From Sphagnum compactum (taxonomy: Eukaryota > Bryophyta > Sphagnopsida > Sphagnales): DNA of 64,000 bases. The notes under the pieces were generated by a model. It saw only the letters and a list, made by a program, of their open reading frames with translations, was not told the DNA's origin and made no database searches. A program made the position numbers and the translations under genes. The first letter of the stretch is position 1; each line of letters begins with the position of its first letter. Below, piece after piece: positions 35,901 to 49,150 of this stretch. The stretch covers positions 24,676,001 through 24,740,000 of the forward strand of contig OZ234494.1 of the NCBI GenBank assembly GCA_965153455.1. The letters are read 5' to 3'.

Positions 35901-36829
35901 TCATAGATGAACCTTCTTCCTTGAACCAAAACCAAAAAAATATAAACAAACATAAACATTTTTCAGAATTTCTACCAAACACTCAAGGTTTATAAACGTA
36001 TTTCAATGACGTTACATTAATGTGGTTATCTTTGAACTGTCAAGAAAACAACAAATTACATGGTAATGAATCTTTAATTTGCATCAATCAAATAAAGTAC
36101 ATAGATTCAATGTGTCATGTAACCAAATCCCCAAACCTATGTGACTAGGAAACCTAGGATGTTTTATGGGAGCTACTAAACCATGTTCCTTTTGTTAAAT
36201 GAATTCACAAAAGAATCTTGTTCATTTTAAATTAGTGAAAGATAATTTCAAATAATTTTGGCCCTCCCCTTTTGCTGCTAAAATGTCAAGAAAACATCTT
36301 TCAAATTGAGCTTAATAAGGAAAGAAAAACAAACAATCCATTTGCAACATATGAAAATAAGATAGTAGCTTCAAATAGGTTTGAACCTTTGAAGTGTTCC
36401 CCAACAAAATTAAAAGTGTACACAATCTTGTTATCATTTAAATTAATTTCCAACATGTGTTTTGCAATGCAAAAACAAATGTCAAAAGAATGAGCAAGGT
36501 AGGAATAAGTAGGGCTTTCAGGTATTGGCGTTCAAGGCACATTTATAGCTTGAAGCCATAAATACATATTTGATCATCAAATCAACATTTTCAAACACAC
36601 TTCAAATTCATTTCTTGGTCTTGTTCATATTTGTTGAATGTAAGATGAACATGTAGAAAAACATGGGAAAAAGATAGGGAGTTAACAAACCTTACATCAC
36701 ATCACAATATTTGAACATGTCACAACATATTCATTGAGCTAACAACAGTTTTATATGCATATAAATATATTTAAATACATAGTTTATTTCTTGATCTATT
36801 GTGTTTTAACTCTAATGACGTGGTTAATA

Positions 36830-37310
36830 AGACAATTCATGTAAGAAAGGTTGTTTAGATGCTCTGGGATGAATTATCCTTTTCCTTTTCCATGTTGACC
36901 ATAAACCTAAGATTATGAGACTTATAATGGATCAAAATAATACCCATGATATTAACCCCAATATCGTATTTTGGGAATAAATCTAAAAAGTTCATATCAT
37001 ATGCATAAAATTATGTTGGTAGTAGAGATATAAGGCCTCAATTAGTACATCATCACAAGGTGAAAGTGGGATTTGAAGTTTTTAATAAAGACATTGTGAT
37101 TTATTTTTCCAACCAACTTTTTGAAGGATTTTCAAAAGACACAATGGGAGCTACCATAACATCAAAAAAATTCAATTGATCATTTAAGAATTTGAGAACT
37201 TCAATCAAATATCTAACAAATTTATGATATTTGACATCAAGAACATGACAAAAGTTGACAAAAGGAAACAAGTATGAACACCAATAAATAGTATTTCCCA
37301 TTCTTGTTCT
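36830..37310 (-). pseudogene. Possible reverse transcriptase/RNase H remnant of the same gypsy copy
   Basis: On the minus strand an open piece ends SFENPSKSWLEK, which loosely resembles the connection between a gypsy reverse transcriptase and RNase H. The position, upstream of the integrase on the same strand, is right. No catalytic motif is visible, so this is tentative. Confidence 0.25.
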
Positions 37311-38200
37311 TATTTTCTTGTTTTTTGGATTGTTTCTTTAGTTGTTGTGAGATATATAGCATATACCAAACATCCTATTTCATACATCATATGCATAAGA
37401 CTTAAAAGAAGATCGAATAGGTTTGGATTGTTGATAAATTAATGCACAATTAACTTTTATTGTTTAATTTCTAATTTAATTTCATCCATGAACATCCACT
37501 ACAATGCTATGCCTTATATAAATTGTCATTAAAAAGAAACAAATATCCATTATTCATCAACCTCAAATGAGGTGCATCCAAAGTTGATGTTCATCCACAG
37601 TTGTCCATATAATTTAGAATGGACATTTTAAAAAATGTTTAAATTATTTTTAAAACAATAGTACTTATGAAAAATTACATATTGTTTTAGTAAATATTTC
37701 CCCCTCACTCAACCCCAACCCTTTTAAAGTATGTTTACATGTAGCACAACCCATTTGTGGTGAATTAAACCCAACACCAATTTGTTGGACAATTTAACCT
37801 TGTTATTGTTATATAATCTATCAATATATTATGAATTTCATTCAAACCCACATATGTGAGGAGGGCTATGGATGAAATTACATGAAAGATATGAATATGA
37901 TATTAACTTGACCTAATGATTTACCCTCATTTAAATCCACTTAGATTTAAAATCTAGTAAGATTTTACATTTAAACTGAGAACTAATTGGGATGAACATT
38001 CACGATGGATATGACTTAAACAAATCAAATAAATGACAGGAAAATTTCAATCAAATATGAACAAAATTAAATTAAAAATAGTTCAAAATAAGATCGAAAT
38101 CAATTATAAAAGTCATATCAATTATAAATTTATTATAATGATTTATTATCTTTTCTTTTGTTTCTAGAAAAGATTGCATGTGTTAAACCCTAAACCCTAT
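37311..38200. other. AT-rich intergenic DNA, no gene seen
   Basis: Nothing recognisable on either strand. Confidence 0.5.
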
Positions 38201-38204
38201 ACTC

Positions 38205-38320
38205 TTCCATCCTTCCTCATTCATTCCTTCATTCATCCATGCATGAATTCATCCATCCATTCATTAATCTATCCATCCATGCATTCATTCATTCATCCAT
38301 TCATCCATTCATCAACTACA
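38205..38320. repeat. (ATTC/ATCC)n degenerate microsatellite
   Basis: CATTCATTC and CATCCATCC units alternate over about 115 bp. The block stays open in one frame only because of the repeat. Confidence 0.85.
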
Positions 38321-38324
38321 ACAA

Positions 38325-39500
38325 CAGCAAAGGCCAAGGAAATTTTACCACCATTGGAAACTACCTATTAATGAACAAGTGCCATTCTCATAAGACACCA
38401 GAAATTTAAAAAAATTGCAGTTTTAAAAAATATTTAAAAAATATTTTAAAATAATTTTATATAAATTTTATTTTGGTTCCATGCACTGAAAAATCTGACT
38501 GAATAAAAAAAGTAACTGACCAATTTTATTTATTTATTTATTTATTTATTATGGTCTGTAATTGCTGCTCTTTAATAAAAGAAAGGTAATGAAAAGCTCT
38601 GAAGGGCAGAAAGAGAGAGAGATTTTTACATAATTAATAAACCCATGTTTCATTGCCAGTGATGGGGGAAAAAAATGATGGTTATTTTATTTTATTTTTT
38701 GTGTCTCTTTTTCTTTTCTTTAAAAATATATATACTTAAAAGTTTAGTCTTCATTGTAAATATAATAATAACGCAAGAAGTATTTGTGCAGGTGATATCT
38801 CATCATTATGGGTGCACCCCCAACAAAACAAAACAAAAAAAAAAAAAAAAAAGAAAAAAAAAAAGGGAAAAAAAGAGATATTTTCCTTAATTAGTACTTG
38901 TTATTCACCCACACTCATAATAATAATAAATAATAATAATAATTTATAAAATTCATGATTGGATCAGATAGTTGTTATTTAAGGACGGGAATTGGCATCC
39001 ACCCAAAAGACAATTTAGCCAGAAAAAAAAAAAAAAAACACACCGGAGCCCCCGACTGACTTTGACTCCTCTGGAGAATTTTGGGGGCTCCGAATGTGAC
39101 TTCCAATTGACAAAAGACTTTAACATAAAATAAAATTTGACGCTATAATTCCCTTCCGAGCGGACAACCTATTTGAACTTGGAACCAAACTCAGGCCCCA
39201 AAAGTGCACCGAGCGAGCGAGTAGGAACGAACGAACCGAGAGATGCGGACCACTTCATGAGCTTGCTCGAGTCCCAAGGGGATAGAGCAAGCAAGCATTC
39301 GCCCCGCGCCCAAGATCTCGGCTCTGGGCTACCGAATTTTATACGAGTCAGACCTGCCGGTTGTTGTTGTTCTTTGTTTTCGTCACAAACTGCAAATCGG
39401 TCCCCTATAAGATTGTCTAGCAACAAAGCCCTCAAAAAGCTCCCCCCCCCTGCCCCCCCCTTTTTTTTTTCTCTTTTTTTTCGGTCTTTGAAACCAATGG
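38325..39500. other. Intergenic DNA with a GC-richer patch
   Basis: 38325-39020 is AT-rich with A runs and ATTT and AAT microsatellites. 39020-39500 is richer in G and C, and a minus-strand frame of 148 codons (39615-39169) crosses it. That frame uses duplicated sequence and a homopolymer-coded basic tract, lacks a recognisable domain, and has an overlapping frame on the plus strand, so I do not call a gene. Confidence 0.4.
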
Positions 39501-39620
39501 GTATTGAATGAACATGACAATTTGTCATCCGCCTGAATGTAAAACACCACCTATATAACCAACGGGAACTGAATGAACATGACAATTTATCATCCGTTTG
39601 AACATAAAACACCACCTACG
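39495..39620. repeat. Two-copy tandem repeat, about 65 bp
   Basis: TGAATGAACATGACAATTT starts at 39505 and at 39570, with the following CATCCG, AAAACACCACCTA part also repeated. Differences between the two copies are mostly transitions. Confidence 0.8.
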
Positions 39621-39959
39621 ATCTACCCCCAATTCCCTTGTCCGAACACGGCAACAACTTAGTGCACACTTGCCATAGTCCGGGACAAAGCGTCTAACTG
39701 TACAATTATTTATTTATTTATTTATTTACACAATTATGTATTTACTTATTTATATAATTAATTAATTAATTATCTATTTATTATTTATTTATTTATTTAT
39801 AACTGTTCATAAAATTGCACAGTAAAAGCTCGGCTGCCGCTGACTGATCCTTTTGTTTTTTTCCAGTTGATTCCAGACCTCTGGAATGTTCAGAGTTGGC
39901 AGAACAATTACACTGGGAACAAATTTTTTTTTTCCTTTAAAAAAAAACTTTTTTTTTTA

Positions 39960-40145
39960 GTTTTTTTCAATCAAAAAATCATGTAAATCGATTATTGGCA
40001 AATGATTTTTTTGTTTTTTTTGGTTTTTTCAATCAAAAAATCATGTAAATAGATTATTGGCAAATGATTTTTTTTCCTTTTTTTTGTTTTTTTGGGTTTT
40101 TTCAATCAAAAAATCATGTAAATAAATTATTTGGCAATCAATATT
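39960..40145. repeat. Three-copy tandem repeat, 62-73 bp
   Basis: CAATCAAAAAATCATGTAAA starts at 39968, 40030 and 40103, followed each time by a GATTATTGGCAAATGA-like tract and a T-rich run. The spacing differs because the T runs vary. Confidence 0.85.
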
Positions 40146-40309
40146 TTTTTCCCTTTTTTTTAGGGACAAGAGTCAAACTACTCAGACTTGACCCTAAACT
40201 ACTTAAGTACCCCCAGATAAAATCAGGGTCTCTGACAATGTTGGCCGGTTATTTGATTTCTGTTCATATCCGCTGGGTAGGGATGATATATATATATATA
40301 TATACACAA

Positions 40310-40690
40310 TTGACAGCCGATTAGGTCACGGTTATCAATATCAAAAGCATTTGGGTGCCAGTTAGGCTTTCAAATAATCAGTTGATACCCACCAGTTAGT
40401 AGCCAGTTATATGGGTTTTTAATGTTAACATTACTATTTTAAATTTTATTTCTATGAATTTTATTTTGTTTTATATCATAAATTTTTTTAGCATTTTTGG
40501 ATTGATAACTCGCTTAGATAATAAATCAGGCCATCCAAGTATGTTACTAAAATTTGAAAATTCGATACCAGGGTGATTAGATTATTAACCAATTATAAAA
40601 AAATTATCAATAACTACATGATAAGTTATCAATACCCAAGTTGATAACCGGGTCAAAACTTAATAACCGGCCGTTGAGTGTAGGTGTTGG
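40310..40690. repeat. Region with repeated GGTTATC / GATAACC motifs
   Basis: GGTTATCAATATC, TTGATAACTCG, AAGTTATCAATACCC, GTTGATAACCGGG and AATAACCGG occur in both orientations, with ACCCACC- and GGGTG-like neighbours. This could be the subterminal part of a decayed DNA transposon. No terminus or target duplication was identified. Confidence 0.3.
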
Positions 40691-41079
40691 TTCACCCTAG
40701 CTGGTTTTGTGGTACCTACCGACTAACCCAATTATACCCTTGGGATGGGGGAGCTTCAATCCTCCTTTCCTCCTCATAGATGTCCTAAACATGGTTCCAT
40801 TTTCCCCTTTAATTTTGTGATATAACAAATTTGACAAATTTTTGCAACAAAAAGTAGCAAAATTAGTTGAACTTACAATTAAAAAAAACACCCACTCATT
40901 TTCTCACAAATTCCCAATTATTTTGTTGAAAAAACGGCAAAATTTGTTGAAAAAAATTCACTAGTCCTAACTATGGATTAATGTGCCTCAACACTTACTA
41001 AATGCACCTTTGTCCATTTGTAATATGATCTTCAATAGTTCATCCTTATTCATGTCAATTTCAATTCTAATTTCAATTA

Positions 41080-41240
41080 AATTAATATCATGAACATGAA
41101 AAGGCACACATTAATTTGTCTTTTCATATTCATGTTGTTGGGTAAAGGAAAGGAGTAAAATAATTATTAAGATATGAAATAGTTATTAAAAAAATGAATG
41201 AGATAATTTGGCTTGAAAATGAGGGCATAATTGTCATCTA
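41080..41240 (-). repeat. Dispersed repeat copy
   Basis: It contains CATGAACATGAAAAGGCACA, TTTGTCTTTTCATATTCATG, GGTAAAGGAAAGGAG and TTGGCTTGAAAATGAGG, the motifs shared with the copies at 31880 and 44155. It lacks the TCTATATAAT terminus. Confidence 0.5.
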
Positions 41241-43320
41241 GATGACATTTTGGAACTATCGTAATTACGACTATTGTTTCCTATACCCATTTCACTTAAA
41301 CTAGTTTTGATTATCATGGTGACCATTGGAACTATACCCTTGATATGTAGGTAAGCAATGTAACTAGTTTACTCCATACATAGGTATGTAGATGCATGTG
41401 CATGGTTAATATGTGACAAGGTGGTAAGGTTATTGGTTTTTCAAGGTTAAGAATACAATGAAAAAAATATTTTCTCATCCACACATCATTGATCTTCAAG
41501 TATGGTGTGCCATTGGGTGTTGGTTCACATTGGCCCTAGCTCTCCACATAATTAAAATAAATAATATGGAATGCAAAGGGACTAACAAAAAAACATTTAA
41601 CTAACAATTGCATTATTGGCCTCCAATTTTTGGGATATGTTCAAATTTCACTTTTTATATATAAATAAATCCTTCTTTCTTGCTTAGGAATTGGAAGGGC
41701 AAGTTTGTGATTGTGGCCTCCCATATTGTTTCTCACAACAACTAACAACTCTTCATTATGGATGGATGTTAAATGAATGAAAAAAAAAGGGTTAAAATTG
41801 TGGGAATAGGGAGAAGTTCAAGGCAAAGAAAGATAAAATGAAAGTTTTGTTCATGTATTGATGATTAACAAATGAAAGGGAAAGAAAGTACTCGTGAAGA
41901 GATACAACAATATGGTACAATTGGACAATCAAAGGGGTTTGTCATGTTGGGTACAAATCACTTATTCAACAATCTCTGGAGGAAGAGCAATTGCTTGTTG
42001 TGGTGGGAAAATTTAACATTTGTAAGTTAAACATGGGATTGTGGTGACTAGAATAATAATAATAATAATAATAATAATAAGATTGTTACCCTAGTATTGA
42101 TAAATATGGTTGGTAATTCAACATTTCAAATTTTGAGAACTTGGGGATTGTGGTTATTAAAATAGTAACCACCCAATTGTTAAAATTGATGAACAAGGGT
42201 ATTAAGGGACATTTTAAAAAATACTATGTTTGATATTATTTCAATTTTTATTTTATTTTTCATATTATACATATGTTACATTCCCAAACATTCAAGTTTT
42301 TCATGTTGGTCTTTCCTAAACATGTGAAGAAATGGTTACTTTAACAACATAATCAAAATACCTCATTTCATATCATATTTCTTAAGGTGCATTTACGCCT
42401 AATGTTAAGTCAGTGTTAAGTGAAAATCTAGGTGGCACCCAATGTTAAATGGGTGATTATTTAATATTCAATGAATATTAACTTAACATAAAATCTTCAT
42501 GGTAAATAGGTTTAAGTTTCTAAGGATTAGCTTTGGTATTAAGGGAGTTAGTACTAGAGTCCATAACACCAAGTGTGAATGCACTTTTAGTTTCATAACT
42601 TACACCCCTAAAAGTTTATTTTAAATTTGTCACACAAATTAATGAAAAGAAAACCAATAAGGAGTTTAGGGTTGAGGATTCTAGAATTTCCAAGAGTTTA
42701 GGATTTTAATGTTAAGAGATGTGGGGATGAAATGGCAAACATTATCAATCGACAATTGATCGCAATATTATATTTAGCTATGAAAGGATTGAAAAACACA
42801 TTGTTAATTTTATGATTTTGTGCAATGGTGTGAATGTAAGAATAAAAGCCACACAAGCACATTAAAGTGATTTAAAAAAATACCTTACCAAATCATGAAA
42901 AAATAAACTCTCATTTTCTTAATTATGTAAATAATGCATGTGTTTATTAAATTGTTCATAATTATGTTGTTTTCAAGTCATTTTAATACAAGGTTAAGTA
43001 AAAATGACACCTAGGTCACATTTTTTTAGAAGTGATTTTAAGTATTCAATATTTCAAAAAAATTGAAATATCCTTATAACATAGTAAAAACGTTGTGATA
43101 TAAGCACATTGAATATTTTCAACATTTTCAATCCTAAGGGCATGTAACATCAAACACTTGGACCCATTATATTAATGAAACCCAATTCTATTAAAACATG
43201 ATATAATTGTCAATATCATGTGGAATTGGTGAATCTTGTGATGGTAATTTTTACCATGAAGTAACCTTTTTTATTGATTTTTTTTCCAAAAAGAGAAATA
43301 ATTTTTAAAATTAAAATGAA
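41241..43320. other. AT-rich intergenic DNA, no gene seen
   Basis: It includes an (AAT)n microsatellite at 42052-42080. No recognisable domain or bounded element was seen. Confidence 0.5.
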
Positions 43321-43329
43321 GTGATTTGA

Positions 43330-43535
43330 GAGCTTTTTGATGAAGAGAATTTTTTTTTGACATTTGTATATTTGGTTTTCATTGTGTAGTGTAACTTATA
43401 GAAGGATGATTAAAGATTTGTACTTCATATTTGGTTTATTGTTAGATTTAACTAAATTTTCTTAGGATGATTGTCACTTTTTCTACATTCTCCCATGGAT
43501 GATTGCAACTTTGACTCCAAACAAAAATCCATAAA
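43330..43535 (+). repeat. Dispersed repeat, copy 1 (partner at 59395)
   Basis: It shares with 59395-59605 the tract AGGATGATTGTCACTTTTTC, then TACAT, a CCYATGGATGAT tract and an ACTTTG-like end. A preceding TTTTCA, TATTTG, ATTTGGTTTA-like part is shared too. Both copies are in the same orientation, about 16 kb apart. Confidence 0.6.
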
Positions 43536-44154
43536 GAAAACATTGCCATGAATAATCAAGTTTACATATTCACAAAAATAGATTGTACTATCATCTGAAT
43601 TGGTGAATTAAAATCATTGCAATCCCACAAGCATGATCTCTCATGTTGATGTCATGATTTTGGGAATTTCCATGTGATGTTACAAATAGGTGTGAATTAT
43701 CAAATGATTTTGAAAAAAGTATTTTTCACATAAACCTATATATAAGAGTTCATGGATAGAGTGTTACATAATAAGAAGTGTGTAGTGTTTACTTCAATTG
43801 ACTAACTATTTTGCTCCACATTTCTTGGGAGGATTGGGTAGAAAATGATTTAAGGTGGATAGTTTTACAAATTATATAAATTTAGGGACTCCAATAAATT
43901 ATTTAAGCAATTAGGAATACGGTTATATGGATGAAGGATGCAATTCCCAATATCAACTTGAATATTAGTTATGATGGGTGGAAACATCATATAATATACA
44001 CAAAAAGTGAATAAATTCACTTTTTTCATGTTTCATGCACACTTGAACTTTGCACTACTCCACACTATTAGTGATAATCAACTATTTTTTTCTCTAACAT
44101 TCCCATGTGGTATCAAATAGCATCATTATTTATGTCAATATCAATTTTAATTTT

Positions 44155-44345
44155 AATTAATATGAATATCATGGACATGAAAAAACACATGTTAATTTTT
44201 GTTTTCATATCCATGTTGGTGGGTCGGGAATGGGAATGAGGTAGTTATAAAAATGAGAGGTAATTAATAAGGAAGTTAATAAAAAAGAGGTTGTTATTAT
44301 GAAATAAATGGGATGGTTAAACTTGAAAATGAGATAAGTATGAGT
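44155..44345 (-). repeat. Dispersed repeat copy
   Basis: It contains CATGGACATGAAAAAACACA, TTTTCATATCCATGTTGGTG, GGTCGGGAATGGGAATGAGG and a TTAAACTTGAAAATGAGAT tract, as in the 31880 and 41080 copies, plus an inserted stretch with several GTTATTA-like pieces. Confidence 0.5.
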
Positions 44346-47300
44346 TGTTTTTGGAATTGTCTTGTCTAGGAACAACCATACAAAGCATTATACAAAATCT
44401 CCCATACATTACTTCCTCAAAATTTCTCATCATTGGAATAAAAAGAAGAAAATAACATCAACATGGGTGGAAGTATGATACAAAATCATATATGTCTTGT
44501 GTTGAGTTTATAAAAATCCATTTGCATATAATTAAAACTAAACCAACATAAAAAATAGATCAAAAGTGGATTAAAAAATGGATGGTAAATTTATTTCTAT
44601 GAATATTTCAACACAAAATAATTGAATATACATACATAACCATTTTCTAATGAGATCCTTGAAACACATATTTCAAAATGTTTATATTACAAAACTTGTA
44701 TTACATTGGAAAGGTTCCAAGATATCATTTGTGCACACTTGGATATATTTATAATGGCTACCATCAAATGAAGATATAGCGACATGCTAGGCGGTATGAC
44801 AACAATGTGAGGGATGTTTTCTTTCAATTTGACTAGTGGGTCCATGTGCCATTGGCCCAAATATGTGAAAGGTGACGATATGAAATGGCAAATAGGATGG
44901 CCAACGAAAAATTCCCCATGTGATGTCGGTGACAATATAAAAAGACAAATATATAGGAAGTTAATAGGGAATTCCCCGTCCATTTCCCCATATATTGTGG
45001 GAGGACAAACAAAAGGGCCAATATGACAAAAAGAACCATATTAAAGAAAAAAAGAATTAATTTACAATGAAAAAAATTCTCTAAATTGAATAACTTTTGC
45101 TTTATGGGTCCAAAAGTTGCAATACAACAATGCGCACACTCGACTTTCCATTAACATCACCAAAAGTGTGATGAAAGGCCCCATGGTTTGGGAAGGGTTA
45201 AGGTGTGGTCACAAACAAAACAAAACAAACACCTATCCCAAAATATAATATGAATAAGTCATGACAAATGTATTGAAGCATTTTGCATTTGTATTTCAAA
45301 GCTTTCATTTACTAGTTATACAATGATAGGGGCAACCTTTTTGTTACAAAGTTGAAAGTTGTTCAATAATGAGTGAATGGTGAATTTAATCTTTGAAAAA
45401 ATGAGCTATCAAGTATACTACGTGAGTTAAATAGTCCAATATGTATTCAAAACATTACCATGTAAATCCTAATAAATTGGTGAAGATGAATAATTTTTAC
45501 CATTTCCAATGATGTTAAATTTTTGTTTTAGGAAGGTGGGTTTCTCCTATATGAAATTCATCCAAATGTGTAGAAATGTTATTTAGCTATTGACATACTT
45601 GTTTATTAATGGTGCACGCTTAGTGTTAAAAGATGAAAAATTCAATAAAACTTTTAAAATAAAGGCTTTCACTTTGATTCATCCATCAAAAAAAGTCCTT
45701 CCAGTTCCATATGTTAATGGTTTTAAAATGTTTAGTGTATAATTATTCTTAACTAGAGCATGATATAAATTACTTTATAATTTATGAATAAAACTTTGAT
45801 TATTGCCAATAGGATTACATGGTTCAACAAAAGAAAAAGGTTGGTTGTCATATTTTCTTTGGAGTATTTTCAACATAATCCCATAGGGAGATAAGACCTA
45901 TACAATTAAATCCATTGAATAGGATGACAAGGTAACATTTGATGTAATAATTTGATCGCAATATTGTTTATTGGCATAATAAAATGCATAGACGTGCGAG
46001 TGGCCTACAAAAATCCTACAAAGGTGGTGGCATTGTTTTTAAAAATGATGTTGCAAGTGCATTAAACTTATGAACATTGAAATTAAAGGGATTTTGGAAG
46101 AATACAAACATTGTTTATTATTTAGAAAACATGAAATAATGACTATTCAAAATGCTAAAATTATAAACGTAGTGCATAAGCACATTCATACTACACGATT
46201 GGGGTACTAGTTTTTAAACATAGGGATTTTTCAATTATCCACCAAAAGTAGAATATACACAAAATGAATTTAAGTGAGAAAAAATGAATAGCCCGACTTA
46301 AGATAATTTATATTATGGAGTTGATTTTCCACATGTGTGTTGTTGAGCGTCAATACCTTGGTCTAAAACCCAAAACATCTTTAATAAGTTTTAATGGATA
46401 ATGGAGAATTTTGTTTCCATTTGCATGATTATTTCTTACACATGTAACAAGCACTTTAGCCTACCCATACTAGCTTCATTGAATATTTAAACAATTAATT
46501 GCATGGTGAAAAATTTCTCCTTTTCCTTGTAGTGTTACAAAAGGTCTAGAAAATTATTGAAATGGTTTTTTAAGGATTCAAAAGGATATATATATATATT
46601 CATTCCTAAATATAATATTATTTTAACTTTAGCCATAAAAAATACACTAAGATTGTAGCGTAAAATAATAATTATAAACCCAAATTTGGGACATGATTTT
46701 CCATTAAATAATCCTTTTGAGAATGACAATGGTGAAGAAACCTAAGATTGGGAGTACATTTTCATTGAAATTTATATCTAATTATGGGGATGGGATGGCT
46801 TTTTACAATGTGTTGTAATGTGAATGAAATATGTTGATTTTAAGTATTTAAATTTCATGATGGATTTTGTGATGTTGGCGTAGTGAAAGTTACCACACGA
46901 GTGATAAATTAAAAATTAAAAATTGATTTGAGTTTATATTAATTACATTTATTTTTACATGTTAATAGTTCTTATTTAATCTAACTTAGAAAATGCACCA
47001 TTAATCTTTAAACTTGAGTTCAACATTGTTACACTCTACCAATGATGAAAAATGAACTGGTTTTGCAAAAATTAAGTTCCATTTGAATGAAAATATTGAA
47101 TAACATTGCATGACATTTGAATTGAAATTGAATTGAGTTCAAATTGAATGAATTTAATTTGAAAAATCATTTAATTCAAATCCAATTGAAAAAAATGGGA
47201 TTCAACTCAATGTAAAAGGTACTAAATTTTTTTCTTGTGATTATAGTGTTAGGAAAAAAAAAAACCTATCACAAGACATTTTTTCATTCATCTTTACTTT

Positions 47301-48420
47301 GGAATTGGCTAAACAAGATTTACTTTCAAGGTATTGAGGGGATGACTTATAAAACATAAAGTTGTCCTACCTAAACTAACTTTGATGAATCATAATTATT
47401 TGACTTAAAGCTCATTGTATGAACAAAATTTCAATTGCTAACTATTATACATTTAATTTTTATTTTTCGTTTCTCATTATTCAATGAAGATTTCAATGTT
47501 TCAATGCCTTAAGACCCCTATTTGGACATTTGCTACAAATGATTATGGTGGTATGGACATGCATCCATCCAACCATTCCTCTTTGCAACACGTGTTCTCT
47601 TCAACTTTTATTGGTTGATTTTCTAATCCCTTGAGTCCTAACCATGAACTTGCACCTTGTAATATTATGGTTTGTTATACTTTCTTTTTACTTCAACTTT
47701 GAGGCACTTAATTACAATTAATTTGTTGGAGTCATGGTGGTCTAATAATAATAATAATAATAATATTCTAAGTTTTGAACCACCATTAACCTTTTTTTGG
47801 GGGCAAAATTTTTCCACTTGGCCAAAAAAAGGGCATGCAAAGGCCCCAAATATATATATATATATTTTGAAAAAAAATCACCAAATTTGCCAAGTACTTA
47901 GGAAACATTTTTTTAAAATTCCATATCTTGACTAGGCAATAGCTCGGTCACCAACTATGGCAAGGTTTTTGAAAAAAATAAAATTCCCCATAAATTATTT
48001 TCATTTATTGTTAGAGCCTTTTGGGGATCTTGCATTTGAGCCTCCTTGAGAAATCTAAAAAGACAAACCTTTGATTAGAGGTAATGAACATGCAAATAAT
48101 TCATAAGATGACATTACTATGGGATGTGCTTTAATAAAAATTGTAGTTTTATTTAGATAAACTAGATGAGGTGCAACAAAAGGATTTTTATAATGTTGAA
48201 CTTAAACAAATTAAAAGTAGGTTTTCTTACTCAAGGTTAATGAAAACAAGTTCAAGGATGGTGATTTTGTGATGTTTTGATGGCCATCTTCATGAAAAGA
48301 TATGTAAGAAGTTGTTACCCAAATTATTTGCCCCGTATATTATGAATAGTTTTCTCCAAACATTGGTTCATTCCCCAACCCAAGTTAGTTGAAATAAGTT
48401 AATTTCAAGAGGCAATTCAT
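44346..48420. other. AT-rich intergenic DNA, no gene supported
   Basis: The largest frames (44687-44983 minus and 44814-45026 plus) overlap on opposite strands and have no recognisable domain. An (AAT)n tract lies at 47746-47764, and a TA run near 47850-47865. Confidence 0.45.
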
Positions 48421-48439
48421 GGAGCACTTACTTCCCCTT

Positions 48440-48665
48440 GTCTTGGATTGATTTTCACAAAATGATTAGAGACACCTCCTTCTCTCAAATCCCTTGGTGC
48501 CCAGTGGGTTTGGGTAGTTGTAGAGAAGCCCCAATCCTCCTTGAAAACACAAGAATATGGCATAGACCCCTTTGTGGATCAAGTGGGTGCGCAAGCATAC
48601 ATCAATGTCCCCTCCCATGTCCTTGGGCAAGAGCACCACCATACGGCCTTAGTATCAAATTTTAG
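48440..48665 (+). other. Unidentified sequence, open on both strands
   Basis: The stretch is more balanced in base composition than its neighbours and stays open in more than one frame. One plus frame reads GAQWVWVVVEKPQSSLKTQE, then EYGIDPFVDQVGAQAYINV. A minus-strand frame is also open for about 60 codons. The residue composition looks protein-like, but I recognise no family, and no start or splice context is convincing. It could be a gene fragment captured by a mobile element or chance. Confidence 0.3.
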
Positions 48666-49150
48666 GGTTTATGGGATACATGGTTAAATAGTTCAAGGTT
48701 CAAGTTTTAGGGTTTGTGTCTAAGGGTTTATAGGATACATGTCAAAGTAGTTTAAGGTTCAAGTTTTAGGGTTTATGAAATGTGTCTAAAGGGATTATGG
48801 GATAAAGTGTCGAAGAAGTTTAGGGTTCAAGTTTTAGGGTTTATGGAATGTGTTTAAGGGTCTATGGGATAATGGTCTAAGTAGTTTAGGGTTAAAGTTT
48901 TAGGGTTTATGGGATAAAGTGTCTAAGTAACTTAGGGTTCAAGTTTGAAGGTTTATCGAATGTGTCTAAAAGTTCATGGGATAAGTGTTTTAAGTAATTT
49001 AGGATTCAAGTTTTAGAGTCTATGGAATCTCTCAAAGGGTTTATGGGATAAGTATCTCTAAGTAATTCAGGGTTCAAGTTTTAGGGTTTATTGGCTAAAG
49101 CAGTTCAGGTTTTAGGGTTTATTACATATTAATTGGCTAAAGTAGTTCGG
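48650..49150. repeat. Telomere-like minisatellite, units of 46-68 bp
   Basis: The phrase GGTTCAAGTTTTAGGGTTTA or a near copy starts its CAAG core at about 48701, 48760, 48828, 48894, 48940, 49007 and 49075. Between them lie TATGGGATA, GTGTCTAAG and AGTAGTTTAG segments. Each unit has one or two TTTAGGG heptamers, the plant telomere motif, but they are not in pure tandem. Unit lengths of 59, 68, 66, 46, 67 and 68 bp show internal deletion in one copy. Confidence 0.82.

Noticed and set aside
39169-39615. 148-codon minus-strand frame
   Set aside because: It starts within a duplicated 65-bp segment, contains a homopolymer-coded KKREKKK tract and has an overlapping 112-codon frame on the other strand; no recognisable domain.
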